Assembly (NCBI GenBank): GCA_005784505.1
Contig: VCAZ01000041.1
Location: 2,643,501-2,707,500 of the forward strand
DNA length: 64,000 nt
Direction of reading: 5' to 3'
From: Bagarius yarrelli
Taxonomy: Eukaryota > Chordata > Actinopteri > Siluriformes > Sisoridae
The notes under the pieces are model-generated. The model saw only the letters and a list, made by a program, of their open reading frames with translations, ran no database searches and was not told the DNA's origin. This document shows, in pieces, positions 32,301 to 39,879 of the stretch (the stretch's first letter is position 1; each line of letters opens with the position of its first letter). The position numbers and the translations under genes were made by a program.

Positions 32301-35123
32301 CCCTCACACACACTTTCCCTGTTTATAATATCTACACAATTATACAGCATATATCTTTTTCTCTCCTTTAGTCTGTTAATGAGATTGACATGGAAAACCA
32401 CCAGGAATGTTTTTACGATCGTTTGGACGTTTATAACGGCCCCAATGATGCATCACCAAGTTTGGGACGTTTTTGTGGAAGTAAAACCCCCCCACCTGTC
32501 ATTTCCAGCTCCAACGAGATGTTTCTACAGTTTTCCTCAGATAATTCAGTGCAGAAGCGAGGCTTCGAGGCATCTTTTACAACAGGTAGCTAGCTCTACT
32601 CTAACTTTACCATATGTTTAACAAGGGGGGCAGTATGGTGGTTTAGTGTCTACCACTGTTGCCTCACTGCAAGAAGGTCCGGTTTGATTCCCAGGCAGGG
32701 GCCTTTCTGTGTGGAGCTTGCATGTTCTCCCTGTGCTTCTGTGGAATTTACTCCGGTTTCCTCCTACAGTCCAAAAACTGTATGTTAGGTTGATTAGTGA
32801 TTCTAAATTGCCCAAAGAAGTGAGTGTGTGTGTGTGTGGCCCTGTGATGGACTGGCAACCTGTTTAGGGTGCTCCCCTCCTGCATTTCTTTTAGAGACAG
32901 CTAGGATAGACTCCAGACACCTAATTAGGGAATAAGCAGGTATAGAAGATGAATGAATGAATGTTTGACATGCATAGGTAGACCTTCAGGCTTTAGAAGA
33001 TAGGAAGATGTCTGTATTTAAACAGGTTTTATTGGCATCCGACTGACATGTAACATAAAAATATGAAGTCGATATACATAAAATCAGTCATTTAGGAAAA
33101 ATCATGCAAATGACTGAGAACATACCTTGAACATCACATCATTGGGGAAACATCAGCAATTAGCTGATCCCCATAAACACATTTGTAAATGTGGTTGGCT
33201 TTATCTAAAATCTTACTACTTATGTACTACTCTTAAGTACCTACTTTCCCACTGTGAAGTAGGTTCTATGTAGAACTACATCCACCATGTTGATATTGAC
33301 ACATAGACGTGTCACATGTCACAGCAGCGTGAAATTAAATTTTGATAGTGTTTAACTTTAATGATGTTAAACAAATGCAATTTAACTACAAGAAACAATG
33401 TCTTTTTTCTTTAAGCTACTTAAAACACTTGAAAAGTGCCACATCGTCGCTTCCTGACACTTTTGCATATGACGAGTTGTCTCTTCTGCAGCCTTATGGG
33501 ATAGTAAAGTGTCCATCATATGCGTACTTTAGAATAAGGGCAACGGTATTAGATCTTCTGGAAACTTTTAGTGTACTGTATTTCACATACAAAAGAATTG
33601 GGACATACTACTTCTCTCGCATACTCATATTATTTAGTATGAAATTATCTGATTTCAGACGAACCATTGCTTCCTTTTTTTTCATAAAGGAAGTAAAGCA
33701 TCACAATAGCATTTTGTTGAAAAAAGGTTTTCTGTCCGGCGCCGTGGTGTAGTGGGTTAAAGCACTGACACCCACATTCGCAGTTCTCCCCTATTGATCA
33801 TTTATTCAAATCACAACCTTTTCGAAATTTAACAATTATAAGACAGATTTTTATTTTTAAAAAATCAATGAATTTATTTTTTATTAGTGCACAAACACCT
33901 AAATACATTTTACTGCACACACACATCTAAGGAAATGTTCACGCATTAACTAAAATGTACATTGTACAGCATGTAATGTATTATTTATGCCAGCTAATTA
34001 TGATGACTTGAGATAGTTATGATTGGTTGATTGAAATGCTGGTCCAGGATCGCATCTGCCAAAATCACGTCCACCTGTTTGGCACAAAAACTTTTTTTTT
34101 ATTGTTTTGCTTCCTCAGGCTTAGAATCTAAAAAGTCTTATAATTAAGTAGCACTAAAATACCCCAAAAACTTTAGCTTGTGTCTGTTGCCTTTTTATAT
34201 GATAAATCAATACAATATTTGTGGATTGTGAAACACTTTTTTTTTCCTGCCCACCCCACAGTGTGTGGTGGAGCTCTAAAGGCTGATGTAAAGCCTGGAG
34301 ATCTGTACTCCCACGCTCAGTTTGGTGAAAATAACTACACCGCCGCCGAGGATTGTGAGTGGCTAATTTCAGCTAAGAAAGGATACGGAGTTAAGCTCAC
34401 CTTTAGCATCTTCGATTTGGAGGATGAAGCACGATGCTCATATGATGCCCTGCAGGTGTTCGATGGGTGTGACACTAAAGCGCCATCCCTGGGCCGATAC
34501 TGTGGATCTAAAGTAAGAACTTTATTCATCTCCCCAAAACACCAAGGTTACTTGAAAATAATTAAATAATTGAAGTTTTTTATATTTAGGGTATTTGTAA
34601 GAGTAAATATAGAGATGAAAGTTTTTAGATCGATATGTTTGGGATCCAAACATCCTTATTCCTAAAGCCTCATCCAAACGTCTTTCTGTAATGTCACAAT
34701 TTTTACAAATAATATCTTATTGTTTGGCATAAGAGGCAATTTTACCTATCGGGCCTAACAAATGAGAGGAAAATGCTAGGCATGCTGAATTAAATAAAAT
34801 TCATTTTAAAAAATATATATTTTATTGGACATCAAATATATAACATATTTTAATTGTATTTTGACCTAAAAAATATATTTTTTTTTACCTTAGGGTCCAA
34901 CCACCGCAAAAAAAAAGTAACACTGTTTTAGACAACAAAGATCAATAGCTCCCTGTTGAAGCAATTTCTATATTTTGTGCCTCTGCAGCCTCCAGATGAA
35001 ATCCACTCAGCTGGAGATGTCATCATCATCAAATTCCACACCGATGATACAATCAATCACAAAGGATTTCACATTCAGTACACCAGCACCCAATTCCAAG
35101 ACGTACTTCACTCCAGTGAGTGA
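8319..35123 (+). CDS. BMP1/tolloid-family procollagen C-proteinase (astacin metalloproteinase)
   Basis: Secreted zinc protease that, by family knowledge, cleaves procollagens, lysyl-oxidase precursors and chordin-type BMP antagonists. Twenty exons with consistent phases give 973 codons: 8319-8442, 15214-15330, 15450-15614, 16535-16652, 17021-17199, 18038-18143, 18685-18809, 19415-19530, 21127-21229, 22189-22305, 23284-23429, 23603-23798, 25035-25160, 25775-25935, 26054-26222, 27220-27345, 32114-32241, 32372-32585, 34262-34512, 34989-35123. Order: signal peptide, propeptide to about 111, astacin 112-311, CUB1 313-424, CUB2 424-537, cbEGF1 538-579, CUB3 580-689, cbEGF2 690-731, CUB4 732-845, CUB5 846-973. 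Length is close to human BMP1 (986) and shorter than TLL1 (1013). The C-terminus (YTSTQFQD...) resembles BMP1. Paralogue (bmp1, tll1 or tll2) is left open because synteny could not be checked. No frame damage was seen. Confidence 0.93.
9078..9350. repeat. GA-rich polypurine tract
   Basis: About 270 bp of nearly pure purine on the + strand, mainly AG/GAGA with AAAG and GAGG variants. It gives artefactual Ser/Leu frames on the minus strand. Confidence 0.9.
9890..10035 (-). mobile_element. LINE reverse-transcriptase fragment (L2-like)
   Basis: Minus-strand reading gives S-K-P-D-Y-C followed shortly by L-Q-M-I-Q-N-A-A-A-R-V. This resembles the 'SRLDYCNSLL...LQLIQNAAARL' block of L2-type LINE reverse transcriptases. 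No complete frame surrounds it. Confidence 0.65.
10180..10450 (+). mobile_element. Tc1/mariner-like element fragment
   Basis: 'AAAAAGTGGGGACGTTGTGT', 'CTGCAAATCCTTGTTGACCC', 'TTTTGAATTTGACGCCTGCT' match the 5' end of a fish transposon I recognise by its GGGAC...TTTGATGCC...GTTCC pattern. It is related in layout to the element at 40590-41465. Confidence 0.5.
10655..10760 (-). repeat. V-SINE fragment
   Basis: Minus-strand V-SINE head and body: 'GAGCAGTTGGGGGTTAAGGG', 'CTGGGAATTGAACCCATAAT' and 'AAAGCTACCACT'. The core is missing. Confidence 0.65.
10816..10912 (+). repeat. dispersed repeat shared (inverted) with 37929-38025
   Basis: 'AATAAGCCACTTATGCACAT ... GCATTTTATTGGCTCTGTAC ... CAATGACAATAAAGTTGAAT' is the reverse complement of the sequence at 37929-38025. 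Probably a LINE/SINE 3' end; the family is not certain. Confidence 0.7.
11341..11380. repeat. (AC)n microsatellite
   Basis: Twenty AC units in tolloid intron 1. Confidence 0.9.
11778..12270 (+). mobile_element. hAT-like non-autonomous element, copy 1 (longest)
   Basis: Defined by shared blocks: 'GCACTGGTCTGGAAGTGGCG', 'TTTTTAGGTATGTCTGAGAC', 'TTAATTTCTCCTCCGTCA', 'ACCAATCAGAGCACGGAAAA', 'GGCCAGCTATTTGGCCCAGA' and 'GGCAGCACATAGAAACTGAA'. The same blocks recur at 14590-14785 and inverted at 19745-20085. No transposase frame was seen. The superfamily assignment is inference. Confidence 0.55.
13430..13600 (+). repeat. dispersed repeat, inverted copy near 50080-50290
   Basis: 'GAAAACAAGTACCCGACTGA ... 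GGAAACTTCCTGCATGTTCC ... ATTGAACCGTGGGATTC' corresponds to the minus strand of 50080-50290. It is an unclassified interspersed repeat. Confidence 0.55.
14590..14785 (+). mobile_element. hAT-like non-autonomous element, copy 2 (truncated)
   Basis: Same start as copy 1 ('GCACTGGTCTGGAAGTGGCG') and the block 'CTTGAAAACGTATTTTTAGG', then 'TTTCTCCTCCGTCAGCCATT'. It ends there, so only the first 200 bp are represented. Confidence 0.6.
15900..16005 (+). repeat. dispersed repeat shared with 43140-43260
   Basis: 'CTCCCCTAGTGGGGATAATG', 'AAATTGCTGCATCTTATTTT', 'AATAATGACAT' and 'AGGGGCCCCAGGCAACTGCT' are matched in order at 43150-43260. It lies in tolloid intron 3. The class is unknown. Confidence 0.55.
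16690..16830 (-). repeat. tRNA-derived SINE fragment of a second family
   Basis: Minus strand begins 'GGCTGGGGCCGTGGTGTAGT' and contains 'CAGGGTTCGAATTTGGCTCA'. The same head ('CGCCGTGGTGTAGTGGGTTA') occurs as a stub at 33740-33785 on the + strand. It lies in intron 4 of the tolloid gene. Confidence 0.55.
17393..17562 (+). repeat. V-SINE copy
   Basis: Complete from head ('GGTAGCACGGTGGGTAAGGT') through body ('CCACTGTTGGGCCCCTGAGC') to core ('GTAAGTCGCTTTGGATAAAG'). It lies in tolloid intron 5. Confidence 0.85.
19745..20085 (-). mobile_element. hAT-like non-autonomous element, copy 3 (inverted)
   Basis: Reverse orientation of copy 1: 'ACAATGGCTGACGGAGGAGA', 'GGCCAGCTAGCTGGCCCACA', 'CAATCAGATTTTAGCCTCTA'. 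It lies in tolloid intron 8. Confidence 0.6.
20553..20905 (+). repeat. tRNA-headed SINE with L2-type tail
   Basis: Head 'GGGCAGCACAGTGGCTTAGT', B box 'GGGTTCGATCCCCGGG', middle 'GTGTGGAGTTTGCATGTTCT', tail 'CCTGTGATGGACTGGCGACC' and 'AGGGAATAAGCGGGGAATGG', ending in a GAATAAATAAAT run. Nearly full length. It lies in tolloid intron 8. Confidence 0.8.
21858..22032 (+). repeat. V-SINE copy
   Basis: Body 'CCCAGCACCACCAAGTTACC' and core 'GTAAGCCACCCTGGATTAGG' are present and the tail is 'CCGTAAATGTAATT'. It lies in tolloid intron 9. Confidence 0.8.
23122..23161 (+). repeat. 19-bp tandem repeat
   Basis: 'ATTACTAATGCCAGCAG' is repeated twice plus a partial unit in tolloid intron 10. Confidence 0.75.
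25524..25708 (+). repeat. V-SINE copy
   Basis: Full-length, well preserved: head 'GGTAGCGTAGTGGTCAAGGT', core 'GTAAGTCGCTCTGGATAAGG', tail 'GCTGTAAATGTGTA'. It inserts about 65 bp before the acceptor of tolloid exon 14. Confidence 0.88.
26222..26790. repeat. CTGTCTGTCTGGGTATCTAC minisatellite with inverted core
   Basis: Irregular array of CTGT/CTGC tetramers with a periodic GGGTATCTAC, beginning within 8 bp of the donor of tolloid exon 15. From about 26505 to 26616 the same unit runs in reverse complement (GGTAAATACCCAGGCAGACA), then forward again. It opens long artefactual Cys/Leu/Ser frames that run on from exon 15. Confidence 0.9.
26915..27089 (-). repeat. V-SINE copy
   Basis: Minus orientation: core 'GGCAGATGTCCTTATCCAGA', body 'CAATTGGGGGTTAAGGGCCT', head 'GGTGGTGCTGGGAATCGAAC'. 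It lies in tolloid intron 15. Confidence 0.85.
27103..27152. repeat. (ATATT)n microsatellite
   Basis: About ten ATATT units just after a V-SINE. Confidence 0.9.
27651..27732. repeat. 82-nt near-perfect hairpin
   Basis: Arms 27651-27682 and 27701-27732 are reverse complements at 30 of 32 positions, with an 18-nt loop (27683-27700). It could be a tiny foldback element or a small-RNA precursor. The sequence shows only the fold potential. Confidence 0.8.
28640..28945 (+). mobile_element. LINE reverse-transcriptase C-terminal relic
   Basis: Frames show an L-H-W-L-S-V-S-like stretch and, further on, APRWWNKLCSTRRIVESLAV. These resemble the LHWLPV and APxxWNxLP blocks at the end of L2/L1-type LINE reverse transcriptases. 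The relic is frame-broken and contains a poly-A interruption. Confidence 0.6.
29247..29384. repeat. 138-bp perfect AT-rich palindrome with (TA)35 core
   Basis: Arm 29247-29280 is the exact reverse complement of 29351-29384 (34 of 34). The 70 bp between are pure TA dinucleotide. The whole block is therefore one uninterrupted palindrome. Confidence 0.95.
30380..30600 (+). repeat. dispersed fish repeat
   Basis: 'AAAGCAGCTGTACAGAATCA', 'GAAAAACTCCCTAAAGAAAC', 'CTTGAGAGGAACCAGACTCA' and 'AACCCATCCTTATTTGGGTG' are a familiar teleost interspersed repeat pattern. The superfamily is not assigned. Confidence 0.5.
31275..31447 (-). repeat. V-SINE copy with internal duplication
   Basis: Minus-orientation core 'GGCAGACGTCCTTATTCAGA' and body. 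The segment 'CAACAGTGGCAACTTGGTGG ... GAATCGAACC' occurs twice in tandem. Confidence 0.8.
32625..32963 (+). repeat. tRNA-headed SINE with L2-type tail
   Basis: Head 'GGGCAGTATGGTGGTTTAGT', 'GAAGGTCCGGTTTGATTCCC', 'GTGTGGAGCTTGCATGTTCT', tail 'CCTGTGATGGACTGGCAACC', ending GAATGAATGAATG. It begins 40 bp after tolloid exon 18. Confidence 0.8.
33740..33785 (+). repeat. SINE head stub (second tRNA-derived family)
   Basis: 'GGCGCCGTGGTGTAGTGGGT' then 'TAAAGCACTGACACCCACAT'; truncated. Same family as 16690-16830. Confidence 0.5.
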
Positions 35124-36196
35124 TCTGTTGTAGGGGATTTCATCTATCAAAAACACACACCTGTGGAATCTTTTTTTCTAATAATGACGAGTGACTCAAA
35201 TCTGAATTAGTATTTTTTTGGCCAGGATAATGGTGTCATTTAGAAGTGTCATTTGAATACTTGATCTGAAATGTGTATAAGGTAGAATGTGTTCCACAAG
35301 TGGGTTAGCAGGATTAATAAGAAAATAGTGAGGTGGAAAATTTTTTAAAACGGTTATGTCATGGTGTGTTTTGTGTATTAAATAGACTTTCTGATACTGA
35401 GTGACAAGAGTCTGACACTGAGCTCAACATCTTCCTCAGCACATAGATTATTATCATTTAAGCCGGACACACACTGTGTCATTTTTAATAGACTTTTGTG
35501 ATTGTTGCTCGTCAGACCGTAGGAACATGATCCCTATGTCACACTGTAGTGGTCATAATGTCAGACTGTTTGACATTATCAGTCGTCAGTCAATTCAGTA
35601 AACCGCATACTTTTGCTAAATTGTAGCTAGCAGCAAAAAAACAGCAGCGGCGACACGTCATACAAAAACTCCTTTTTCTTCGATAACTCAATAAGTTTCT
35701 TTTCTTGCTGCTCTGTTCACCGGACACATTTCCACATTTTCCGGAGGTGGTTTGGAGTTAATTGCATCATCTGGTTCGGCGCTCCTGTCGCTTTCTGCTT
35801 TGACGGTCCTTGTAGGAAAAGTCACACTCTGGGAAAGTGTCAAACTAGCCAATAAAGACAACATTTTTTAGGGTAGGATTATAGAAATCTTCTAGGATTT
35901 AAAGAATTTGTCTCAGACGAACAAATCGTGGCTAAATTTGCGGCTTTAGCCTTAGCATGAAATGACACAGACAAATTGTAGGCTAAGCGGATTACCAGGC
36001 AAGTGTGTCACATTCTGTAACAGTCTACCTTAAATTCTAAGCTATTATGATGCTGTTCTTCCTTCAGAAACGAAGGACATCGTTGTATTTACAAGTGTGA
36101 CAATGAACGCATATAAGGATTAGCTAAACGCTGGATTTTTTAAATTAAAGGACAGTTACGATATAGACGCATTTATTTGACTTAGATTTTTTAGAC

Positions 36197-36366
36197 ATTT
36201 ACAGCATTTGGCAGACGCCCTCATCCAGAGCGACATACATCTATCCCTTTTTTAAACAACTGAGCAATTGGGGATTGAGGGGGCTCACAGTGGTGGCTTG
36301 GTGGTGCTGGGAACTGAACCAAGGTCTTTCTGGTTTCAGTCCAACACCTTAACCACTGCACTACCA
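36197..36366 (-). repeat. V-SINE copy
   Basis: Minus orientation from 'ACAGCATTTGGCAGACGCCC' to 'CCACTGCACTACCAC'; the body has a short deletion. Confidence 0.8.
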
Positions 36367-37189
36367 CTTTCCACTGACTCCTGGACATGATGCTGAAAGA
36401 AACTGTGATTGGTTGCTTTACATGTAAGTCAGATGCCCTTTTAGTCCATAAAAGCTGCTATGAACCAGTATTAGACTCACAAAGCAGACTGAAATATTTG
36501 TACATTATTTTAAACATACGGTTTATGTATTAATATCACACTTTAAAATGAATTTTAATGGCTGAGCCAAACAATACTTTTTTTTAGTAGAAAGGTGTCA
36601 CATGTGATAAAATATTCAAACACTTGCCAAAAATACCAGAAGCTACACACCTTGACTTGTTAGCTCGATTTCGACGCTTCTTCTGTATAAAAACTGAAAA
36701 AAGTATACGAAGGATGCAGCAGACATATTTACTCCATACATGTATAAGAAATGTTATTTTTTTTCCCCCATTTTTTTTTACATACCCGTTCTAACTTCTA
36801 GAAGTGAAGACAGAGTTTTGTCATTAAAATAGAAACATGTCTGAACGCTGCAGTGATCTTTAAAAAATTAATAAACATTTTTGTTAAACGGTGTGTGTGA
36901 TTTTATTTATCTTTTTTTTATTAATTCTGTCAAAGTCCTGGTTTAGTTGACGCCGCATCAGTTTGCCTGCACTTGGTTTTATTCCCCTGTTTGATCAGGT
37001 TTCTGAATTAAATGCTTTGGGATGCTGTTCAAACAGACTGTTTACGCCCCTTACTGTTCAGTGGTGGTACTGAAGATACAGTATGTCATTTGTGTAGGAT
37101 GAGGAAAATACTCGATATGGGCAAAAGCTTTGGATCACCTGTCCGTCCCATCCATATGTTTTTTTGTAAACATTCTATTCCAGATTTAG

Positions 37190-37500
37190 TCTCATCACTT
37201 TCTCCTATAATAAACATTACATTTCCCAAAATCTTTCCATTAGATTGTGGAGTTTATCTGTAAGGATTTGCTCATTTAGTCACAATAATATTAATGCTAT
37301 CAGACACTAATGTTGAGGTGCGGGGGTCTGGGGTGCAGTCGGTGACCCGGTTTATGCCAAAGGTGTTTAGTTTAAAGGGGTTGAGTCAGAATCAGGACAC
37401 TCCAATTAATCCTTCCTCTCCAATCAGAACACAGTATGTCTGTTTGGAGATCAGGGGTTTGGTGCACAGTGGTATTGTCATGCTGGAACATTGTTTGGTC
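37190..37500 (+). mobile_element. Tc1-like MITE copy
   Basis: Shares 'GACACTAATGTTGAGGTGCG', 'GGTCTGGGGTGCAGTCGGTG' and 'TCATGCTGGAACATTGTTTG' with the copies at 45823-46252 and 50603-51083. Confidence 0.65.
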
Positions 37501-37928
37501 TCTCTCTCTCTCTCTCTTTCTCTCGATATATATATATATATATATATATATTGCATTATGACTTGCATTATGTTTATCTCGACACTATCCTGATTGCGGT
37601 GTTATCCTTTCGAATAGCCGTGTTGTAAACCTCTGCTGATAATATGTAATGTCTGTAATGCTGAAGATAATGTTATGTTAAATATTGACATTAAACATGC
37701 GCACTGTACTTCCGCTAGTTGATGTGCGTATAGTAATCATTACATCCTTATTTGCCCCATTGGTCCAGTTTTTTTTAATTGGTGTGGATATTTATGTTAG
37801 TTTTGGGTGTAATGTTGATTTAGGCTGATTTGTTTAAAGTATTATTTTTGCAAGCAAAACCTTCAACCAAGACATGACCAGGTCTGTACCAGAACGTTTA
37901 CAAGCATCGGTACACGTCTCAGGTTTAG

Positions 37929-38025
37929 ATTCAACTTTATTGTCATTGTGCAAGGTACGTGTACAGAGCCAATGAAATGCAGTTAGCATCTAACCAGAAG
38001 TGCATAAGTGGCTTATTTACAACAA
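37929..38025 (-). repeat. dispersed repeat, inverted copy of 10816-10912
   Basis: 'ATTCAACTTTATTGTCATTG ... GAGCCAATGAAATGCAGTTA ... AAGTGGCTTATTTAC' is complementary to 10816-10912. Confidence 0.7.
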
Positions 38026-38289
38026 TCAACATTTATTTACTGTTACTTCCACTACTAAGCGTAGCCGTAAGTTCTACTGCTTTTTTTTGCTATTTGATTC
38101 AGTAAATGTACAAAAGTGATGAATCTCCAATTGCAATCACTCAAGATAAATCACTATTTGATAAATTATGCATCAAACAGTTCTTAACACAATTTTAACA
38201 GTTTTAACAAGCTCCTTAGTTGTTTTTTTTTTGGATTGATGCAGGCACTTTAATTCACATCATAAAAAGACACAAATTTTAATTTATGG

Positions 38290-38423
38290 ATGGCTAGATG
38301 GATAGATAGATAGATAGACATGACATACAGACAGACAGACAGACAGACAGATGGATAGATGGGTGGCTGGATAGATAGATGGACAGACAGATGGATATTT
38401 AGATAGATAGACAGAGAGCAGAC

Positions 38424-38474
<51 letters not shown>

Positions 38475-38504
38475 CATGACAGACAGACAGACAGACAGAC
38501 AGAC

Positions 38505-38535
<31 letters not shown>

Positions 38536-38555
38536 GAGATAGATAGATAGAGAGA
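38290..38555. repeat. GATA/GACA array (Bkm-like)
   Basis: Alternating (GATA)n and (GACA)n blocks over about 265 bp, with a direct repeat TTTTAATTCACATCATAAAA on each side (about 38249 and 38565). Confidence 0.92.
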
Positions 38556-38624
38556 TAGATGTTGTTTTAATTCACATCATAAAAAGACAAAATCCATTGG
38601 CTGAGTCTCGAACCAGTCATTATA

Positions 38625-38715
38625 GATGATGACACGTGATAGATGTTGATTATAGATGATGACACGTGATAGATGATGATTATAGATGATGACTTTTGTG
38701 ATTATAGATGATAAC
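38625..38715 (+). repeat. tandem repeat, about 33-bp unit
   Basis: The unit 'ATTATAGATGATGACACGTG' plus 'ATAGATG' is repeated about three times with drift. Confidence 0.7.
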
Positions 38716-38867
38716 ATATGTGATTTGTATAAAAAGTGTGCAGATTGTTCCCAGTGTTACTTGATTCTTTTTATTATTAGAATACCATTATTAAAGCCCC
38801 CCTCAGGTAAGATGCCATGCAAGGTTCACTATGTGTTTAGTTCTGTTATTAGGAGGACCAAGAAACT

Positions 38868-38909
38868 GGTCAGATGGATGGATGGATAGATAAATGGATA
38901 GATAGATAA

Positions 38910-38972
<63 letters not shown>

Positions 38973-38978
38973 GGAGAG
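38868..38978. repeat. GATA/(AG)n compound microsatellite
   Basis: GGATGGATAGATAAATG units run into a pure AG tract of about 40 bp. Confidence 0.9.
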
Positions 38979-39879
38979 GAATACATTTTTGAGAGCTTCC
39001 AGAAAAAGGTTTCCCACCACATCATGTTTCTTCACATTTTCTCTTTCTGTGCTGGAATTATCTAGATGTTCGCCATCTCTCGAGCTCTTATTTGTTGGTT
39101 GTTTTCCTCCTCCAATCTTCTGGTTAGCTTTTATTTCCGAGAGACAGCATGTGCTAAGTGTGAGTGTCAGGATGACATTTCCTAAAAAGACAGGATGTAA
39201 TATTAGAAAAATAGACTAGAAAAAACATGCTGGACAAAAATCCTGAAACGAAACACAAGCATAAATGTGAACATGTATTAAATTAAAGACAAGAAGACAA
39301 TGAAAAAAGGGGAATAAATGATAATGACAGTAGATTTTGTGAGAACTTTTTCAAAAGGTTAACACTGTGAAAAACCCATTAAACTGCAAAGTCATTTTAC
39401 GTTTAATTGAATACTTTATTACGAACAAATTATTGTTGCACTGAATGTGTTCATTTCTGTCAGTGTTTCCCACCACCATTAATCTTTCACTACGACTGGT
39501 AAACTGCTGCTTGCACCAATTTAACTTTCAATCTACGGTAGCTTTGTGAAAGGTGTAAAAGGTTCAAAGGTGAAACCTATAATGAGGCGGCAGCCTGTCA
39601 CTGTAATAAAACGCACCATAAGACTGGAATTTCTGTTCTAATCTCAAGTTAAAGTTTAATTTAACCTTAACAGACTGAAGCGAAGGTTTTGCTGCAGTGC
39701 CTGTAAGACGCTGCGTTACTCAGAGACCTGATACGGTCTAGGTTAGATATCTTCCTGTCAGTTTCGGTTCAAGCCTAAAGCAGGAGTTTAATAGTCATTT
39801 GTTGCTCTTTGAATTTGAAAAAAAACCCAACAACATTTTTTGTTAATCTCCAGGCTATTAATCTGTGGAATACATCAAA

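Larger units (their letters stand above)
32114..35123 (+). other. tolloid exons 17-20: CUB4, CUB5 and stop
   Basis: CUB4 (exons 17-18): D-G-C-D-H start, SPNWPGNYPNKK, CFYDRLDVYNG, and NSVQKRGF end. CUB5 (exons 19-20): VCGGALKADV, DLYSHAQFGENNY, CSYDALQVFDG, and HTDDTINHKGF, then a short tail ending L-H-S-S-E and TGA at 35121-35123. The long (CUB4-CUB5) isoform is therefore encoded. Confidence 0.92.
35124..39879. other. intergenic region between tolloid and ggt1
   Basis: No exon was recognised. Candidate tolloid poly(A) hexamers are AATAAA at 35851-35856 and 36870-36875. Contents: V-SINE 36197-36366 (-), Tc1-like MITE about 37190-37500, (TC)n/(TA)n 37502-37550, repeat 37929-38025, GATA/GACA arrays 38290-38555, a 33-bp-type tandem 38625-38700, and a GATA+(AG)n array 38868-38978. 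The ggt1 promoter is presumably in the last kilobase. Confidence 0.6.

Noticed and set aside
35112..35123. GTGAGTGA at the tolloid stop as a splice donor to a further exon
   Set aside because: Family proteins end at this point, and the TGA is in frame.
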